Shown in pieces: positions 6,939-10,000 of a stretch of 10,000 nucleotides of DNA (the first letter of the stretch is position 1; the number at the start of each line of letters is the position of its first letter). Both the position numbers and the translations under genes were made by a program. The stretch is from Anaerolineae bacterium (lineage in GTDB: Bacteria; Chloroflexota; Anaerolineae; Anaerolineales; E44-bin32), in contig DAOVIK010000041.1 in the NCBI GenBank assembly GCA_030673735.1, positions 1 through 10,000 of the forward strand. Direction: 5' to 3'. Below the pieces are notes generated by a model. It was not told the origin of the DNA. It saw only the letters and a list, made by a program, of their open reading frames with translations, and ran no database searches.

Positions 6939-8312
6939 ATGTCAGTACCGGAGAATGCTGTCAAGTATGCCAAGGAGCATGAGCAAGAGTTCTTGGAGGA
7001 TCTCAAGGCGCTGCTGCGCATTCCTAGCATCTCAACCTTGCCCGAGCATGATCCGGACATGCAGAATGCTGCCGAATGGATCGCCGCTCGGTTGAAGGAT
7101 CTGGGTTTCGACGAAGTCCGCATCATTCCCACGGACAAGCATCCCGTGGTTTTCGGCCAATGGCTCAAGGCGGGGCCTTCTGCGCCAACCATGCTTGTCT
7201 ATGGGCATTACGACGTCCAGCCCACCGATCCGATCGATGAATGGAAGAGCGATCCGTTCGAGCCAGATATCCGCGGCGACGACATCTTCGCGCGCGGCGC
7301 ATCGGACATGAAGGCGCAGGTGATTGCTCATTTGGCCGCAGTCACGTCCATGATGCGCACCTCCGGCCTACCTATCAACCTGAAATACATGCTCGAAGGG
7401 GAAGAGGAGATCGGCTCTCCTAGCCTTGAGAAGTTCATGCTTGCCCACAAGGACCTTCTCGCAAGCGACCTGTGCCTGAACGTCGATGCAGGCATTCTTG
7501 CTCCTGACACCCCGGCCATCACCTACGCCCTGCGCGGCCTGGCATATTTCGAGATCCGGGTCCAAGGTCCCTCGTCAGACCTTCATTCCGGCCGTTATGG
7601 AGGCGCCATCGACAATCCTGCGCTTGTGCTCTGCGAGCTCCTTGCCGGCATGCGCGACAACGAAGGACGCGTGACGCTGCCCGGCTTCTACGACGCGGTT
7701 CGTGAACTCGATGCGGAAGAACGTGCTGATCTGGCAAAGCTGCCGATCTCGGATGAATGGTGGCAATCGCAGGCTGGGGTGGCGGCGCTTTACGGGGAGA
7801 AGGGCTACACGGCCGGTGAGCGCGCCTCTGCGCGCCCCTCCCTGGATGTCAACGGATTCCTCAGCGGTTTCACCGGCGTGGGCTCGAAGACCGTTCTTCC
7901 CTCCAAGGCCATGGCCAAGGTTTCCATGCGCCTGGTTTCGGATCAAACCCCGGAGCAGGTCCACCAATCCTTGCTCGAGTACATGAAGGCCTACGCCCCG
8001 CCAACTATCACGTGGGAGGTCGAGGAGATCTCAAGCTGTATGCCGGCGATCGTCGAGCGCGATTCAATCTCGGTCCAGGCGGCCAGCAACGCGTTCGATG
8101 CGGTTTGGGGCAAGCGGCCGCTCTTCACACGCGAGGGTGGGTCCGTGCCGGTTGTGGGATTGATTCAGAAGCTGATGGGAGTGGATTGCCTCATGCTCGG
8201 TTTCGGTCTTCCCGACGACAATCTGCACGCTCCCAACGAGAAGCAACATCTTCCCAACTTCTACCGTGGTATCGAAACTTACATACGTTTCACGCATGAG
8301 ATCGTAAGCTGA
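6939..8312 (+). CDS. M20-family metallopeptidase (dipeptidase-like, carnosinase/CNDP group)
   Basis: This 457-residue cytoplasmic hydrolase is predicted to cleave dipeptides or similar N-acyl amide bonds using two metal ions, usually zinc. The M20 signature is complete: YGHYDVQP (88-95) supplies ligand His90 and Asp92, and GASDMK (120-125) supplies the bridging Asp123. MLEGEEEIGS (151-160) supplies the general base Glu156 and ligand Glu157, NVDAG (181-185) supplies Asp183, and DNLHAPNE (427-434) supplies His430. The inserted dimerisation domain (about 195-370) contains DLHSGRYGG (214-222), with His216, which in dimeric M20 enzymes reaches the partner's active site. Residue assignments follow family knowledge. 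Length is normal for the family and no signal peptide is seen. The ATG is chosen for its strong AGGAGG. The gene has its own promoter and probably forms an operon with the DUF1385 gene 23 bases downstream. The exact substrate cannot be told from sequence; relatives include dipeptidases, deacylases and carboxypeptidases. Confidence 0.92.
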   Translation: MSVPENAVKYAKEHEQEFLEDLKALLRIPSISTLPEHDPDMQNAAEWIAARLKDLGFDEVRIIPTDKHPVVFGQWLKAGPSAPTMLVYGHYDVQPTDPIDEWKSDPFEPDIRGDDIFARGASDMKAQVIAHLAAVTSMMRTSGLPINLKYMLEGEEEIGSPSLEKFMLAHKDLLASDLCLNVDAGILAPDTPAITYALRGLAYFEIRVQGPSSDLHSGRYGGAIDNPALVLCELLAGMRDNEGRVTLPGFYDAVRELDAEERADLAKLPISDEWWQSQAGVAALYGEKGYTAGERASARPSLDVNGFLSGFTGVGSKTVLPSKAMAKVSMRLVSDQTPEQVHQSLLEYMKAYAPPTITWEVEEISSCMPAIVERDSISVQAASNAFDAVWGKRPLFTREGGSVPVVGLIQKLMGVDCLMLGFGLPDDNLHAPNEKQHLPNFYRGIETYIRFTHEIVS

Positions 8313-8323
8313 GAGTTCACACC

Positions 8324-8329
8324 AAGGAG
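8324..8329 (+). promoter_or_regulatory. Ribosome binding site selecting a GTG start
   Basis: AAGGAG lies six bases before GTG at 8336. An overlapping ATG at 8334 is in another frame that does not encode the conserved protein, so the GTG is the start. Confidence 0.8.
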
Positions 8330-8335
8330 CGCTAT

Positions 8336-9223
8336 GTGGCCAAGGAAATGAGGATGTACGGGGGACAGGCGGTGATCGAGGGAGTGATGATGCGCGGCGA
8401 GAAGGCCTGCACGCTTGCCGTGCGCGCTCCGGACGGCTCGATCGTCGTAGAGACCAATCCTCTGGCCACGTTCTACCGCAGCCGCATCCTGAAGCTTCCA
8501 TTCCTACGTGGGATGTTCGGCATCTGGGATTCCCTCGTTCTGGGCATGCGCGCCATCACGTCCTCGGCGCAGATCCAAGTCGGTGAGGAGGAGCAGCTCG
8601 AAGGTGCTCCAATGGTAATCACCATGGTCTTCTCACTTGCCTTCGCCATCGGTCTGTTCTTCCTGTTGCCGGTGGGTTTGTCCTATCTTGCAGAGCGCGT
8701 CCTGGGTTTGGCTTCCTGGACTTCCAACCTGCTGGAAGGCCTTATACGCCTCGGCCTTCTGATCGGCTACATATGGGCTATCAGCTTCATTCCTGATATT
8801 CGCCGGGTGTTCGCCTATCATGGCGCAGAGCACAAGACGATCAATGCCTACGAAGCCGGCGCGCCGCTGACTGTCGAATCCATCACCAAGCACACCCGCC
8901 TCCACGCGCGCTGCGGCACGGCGTTCCTGCTGACGGTCGTGATCCTCTCGGTCCTGCTCTTTTCAACCTTCGGTCCCCTCCCACTGCTCCCACGCCTACT
9001 GAGCCGCATCCTGCTGCTGCCGGTCCTGGCAGCGGTTGCCTACGAGTACATTCGTTTCACGGCGCGCCAGCAAGACAATGCTTGGGCAAGGATTCTCATC
9101 GCGCCCAATCTGGCTCTGCAGCGCATGACCACCTTCGAGCCCGAACCAGATATGATCGAAGTGGCGCTGAAGGCCTTCACGACGATGCGCGAAGCAGAGG
9201 CCGGCGATTCCACCGATAAGTAA
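8336..9223 (+). CDS. DUF1385 family integral membrane protein (YqhQ-like)
   Basis: This 295-residue membrane protein belongs to the DUF1385 family, whose biochemical role I do not know with certainty. The family hallmarks are clear: YGGQAVIEGVMMRG (8-21), AYHGAEHKTINAYEAG (160-175), RLHARCGTAF (188-197) and the C-terminal LQRMTTFEPEPDMIEVA (261-277). About four hydrophobic segments are visible, near 93-118, 132-152, 195-215 and 221-240. The conserved His/Glu/Cys-rich loop lies between the second and third, suggesting a metal- or ligand-binding site at the membrane face (inference). Length is typical and no frameshift is seen. It starts with GTG, supported by AAGGAG six bases upstream, and follows the M20 peptidase by 23 bases without a promoter or terminator between, so the two are probably co-transcribed. 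The stop codon is part of an imperfect palindrome (9218-9235) that has no loop and is unlikely to be a terminator. Confidence 0.92.
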   Translation: MAKEMRMYGGQAVIEGVMMRGEKACTLAVRAPDGSIVVETNPLATFYRSRILKLPFLRGMFGIWDSLVLGMRAITSSAQIQVGEEEQLEGAPMVITMVFSLAFAIGLFFLLPVGLSYLAERVLGLASWTSNLLEGLIRLGLLIGYIWAISFIPDIRRVFAYHGAEHKTINAYEAGAPLTVESITKHTRLHARCGTAFLLTVVILSVLLFSTFGPLPLLPRLLSRILLLPVLAAVAYEYIRFTARQQDNAWARILIAPNLALQRMTTFEPEPDMIEVALKAFTTMREAEAGDSTDK

Positions 9224-9407
9224 GTTAACTTATTTGCTTCCACCTGGGTGAGGATGCACCGCATCTCCCTCGCGCATTCGTCCACGTCTGGCTCCTGGAT
9301 GGTCCGCTAGCATAGACACTGCTCTCGTAGCCCCGGCTGGTCAACGGCATCGAGTGCAGGATTTCGGCTGCTCCGCTGTCGAGAATCGAGACCCAAAACT
9401 TGAATCC

Positions 9408-9463
9408 GTAGAGACGTTGCACCGACCGTCCCGATTGCACTTATCGGGATGCAACGTCTCTAC
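9408..9463. repeat. Nested palindromic repeat, GTAGAGACGTTGC type
   Basis: Perfect 13-base arms GTAGAGACGTTGC (9408-9420) and GCAACGTCTCTAC (9451-9463) enclose a second stem, TCCCGAT (9429-9435) with ATCGGGA (9443-9449), and the loop TGCACTT. About eight bases on the left side (9421-9428) are unpaired or end in a G-U pair. Palindromes with this outer arm recur between genes in Chloroflexota and cyanobacteria as far as I recall. It could be a REP/MITE-like element and could end transcripts, though no T-run follows. Confidence 0.85.
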
Positions 9464-9548
9464 AATCTATCTTGCTCGGAGAGCATGATCTCCTGAACGC
9501 GACTCCAAGGCCACTGTAGGGGCACACGGCATGCGTCCGGTTCTATGC

Positions 9549-9573
9549 CTGATGAGGCTCCGATCCTCATCGG
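9549..9573. repeat. Short stem-loop
   Basis: GATGAGG (9551-9557) pairs perfectly with CCTCATC (9565-9571) around seven bases. A G-U pair and a C-G pair extend the stem to 9549/9573. No T-tract follows. Function unknown. Confidence 0.4.
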
Positions 9574-9615
9574 TTCCACCATTCAAATGCTGCCGGAATG
9601 TACCCTATTCTAATC

Positions 9616-9634
9616 ACCCCTCTAATGTCCCCCT
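9616..9634. repeat. C-rich direct repeat, copy 1
   Basis: ACCCCTCTAATGTCCCCCT resembles ACCCCTCTATTGTCTCCCCT at 9967-9986, differing by one substitution and one small indel. Both copies may be remnants of the same intergenic element, with the second copy running into the palindrome at the window end. Confidence 0.4.
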
Positions 9635-9794
9635 GTACGGACCGGGCAATCGCCATATCCTCCCTTGGCAGAATCCCGATAGTGCAAAGCCTCAATCCGC
9701 GAAAGAGTATGTGGGAGCTTCATATGTGAATAGGGAGTCCTTGTCACCGAAGGTGGATGGTTCCCGACACGTGGATCTAGACCTTGAAAACGCT

Positions 9795-9823
9795 ATCCGT
9801 AGAGACGCACTGCGGTGCGTCTC
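9795..9823. repeat. Second GTAGAGACG-type hairpin
   Basis: GAGACGCAC (9802-9810) pairs perfectly with GTGCGTCTC (9815-9823) around TGCG. Its left flank ATCCGTAGAGACG (9795-9807) is identical to 9404-9416 at the first palindrome. The right arm lacks the matching TAC end, so the copy looks truncated or degenerate at that side. Confidence 0.75.
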
Positions 9824-9847
9824 CTGAGTTGATGATATAGCTCTCAA

Positions 9848-9880
9848 GATTCTGGGGATTAAGAGGCTGATCCTAGAATC
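9848..9880. repeat. Imperfect inverted repeat
   Basis: GATTCT (9848-9853) pairs with AGAATC (9875-9880). Inside these, GGAT (9856-9859) pairs with ATCC (9870-9873) after a small bulge. A stable hairpin is possible, but no other function is apparent. Confidence 0.35.
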
Positions 9881-9966
9881 GATGCCCATGGGACTCAATC
9901 TGAAGGGTATCTATACCATACAGGTTCGCCCCCTCATCTGAAACCGGAAAGAACCTAATCTTTTCT

Positions 9967-9986
9967 ACCCCTCTATTGTCTCCCCT
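9967..9986. repeat. C-rich direct repeat, copy 2
   Basis: ACCCCTCTATTGTCTCCCCT is the partner of the string at 9616-9634. Its right part forms the left arm of the palindrome ending at the window edge. Confidence 0.4.
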
Positions 9987-10000
9987 TCAAAAGGGGAGAC
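9978..10000. repeat. Perfect inverted repeat at the window edge
   Basis: GTCTCCCCTT (9978-9987) and AAGGGGAGAC (9991-10000) are perfect ten-base arms around CAA. The element reaches the last base, so its true extent is unknown. It may be a terminator of a gene beyond the window or the end of a larger repeat. Confidence 0.7.

Larger units (their letters stand above)
9224..10000. other. Repeat-rich intergenic region without a supported gene
   Basis: The 777 bases after the DUF1385 gene contain only short open frames. None has a ribosome binding site or a recognisable product, and some run through the palindromes. The stretch holds at least five stem-loop-forming inverted repeats, a 13-base string common to two of them, and a C-rich string present twice. 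It looks like a landing zone for small palindromic repeats, with no coding function seen. Confidence 0.6.

Noticed and set aside
8334..8336. ATG overlapping the GTG start of the DUF1385 gene
   Set aside because: It is out of frame with the conserved protein.
9218..9235. Imperfect palindrome AAGTAAGTTAACTTATTT as a terminator of the peptidase operon
   Set aside because: It has no loop and is AT-rich, so it would not form a stable RNA hairpin.
9225..9440. 71-residue minus-strand open frame
   Set aside because: It begins inside the nested palindrome, has no ribosome binding site and no recognisable product.
9404..9823. CRISPR-like array from the two GTAGAGACG repeats
   Set aside because: Only two unlike copies nearly 400 bases apart, with no regular spacing and no cas genes.
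9531..9827. 98-residue plus-strand open frame
   Set aside because: It runs through a stem-loop and ends just past the second GTAGAGACG hairpin, lacks a ribosome binding site and resembles no protein I know.

Overview
The window looks like chromosomal DNA of a free-living bacterium of moderately high GC content. The best guess is Chloroflexota (Anaerolineae-like). This is inference from three things: very large MalT-type NTPase/TPR regulators carrying a C-terminal SARP/BTAD module, a DUF1385 membrane protein, and intergenic palindromes of the GTAGAGACG type. No rRNA, tRNA, CRISPR array, transposase or phage gene was seen.

Layout. (1) The left two thirds (61-6545, minus strand) hold two tandem paralogous regulators of 1060 and 1049 residues, transcribed leftwards. 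Each has a STAND-type NTPase, a TPR-like helical middle, and a C-terminal winged helix plus bacterial transcriptional activator domain. (2) A divergent intergenic region (6546-6938) holds a minus-strand promoter for the regulators. Its -10 box is wrapped in an inverted repeat. It also holds a near-consensus plus-strand promoter followed by a leader with two hairpins. (3) The plus strand carries a probable two-gene operon: an M20-family zinc dipeptidase-like hydrolase (6939-8312) and, 23 bases later, a DUF1385/YqhQ-like membrane protein (8336-9223). (4) The last 777 bases hold no convincing gene but several inverted repeats, at least two of which share a 13-base arm and flank.

How the parts may fit. 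The regulators are built like ligand-triggered ATP-dependent switches and are divergent from the peptidase operon, so they may control themselves and possibly that operon. The sequence does not prove this, and no inducer can be named. I see no convincing new defence, mobile or biosynthetic system. The points most worth a second look are the paralogue pair with differing Walker B motifs, the palindromic -10 region between the divergent units, and the repeat-rich tail.
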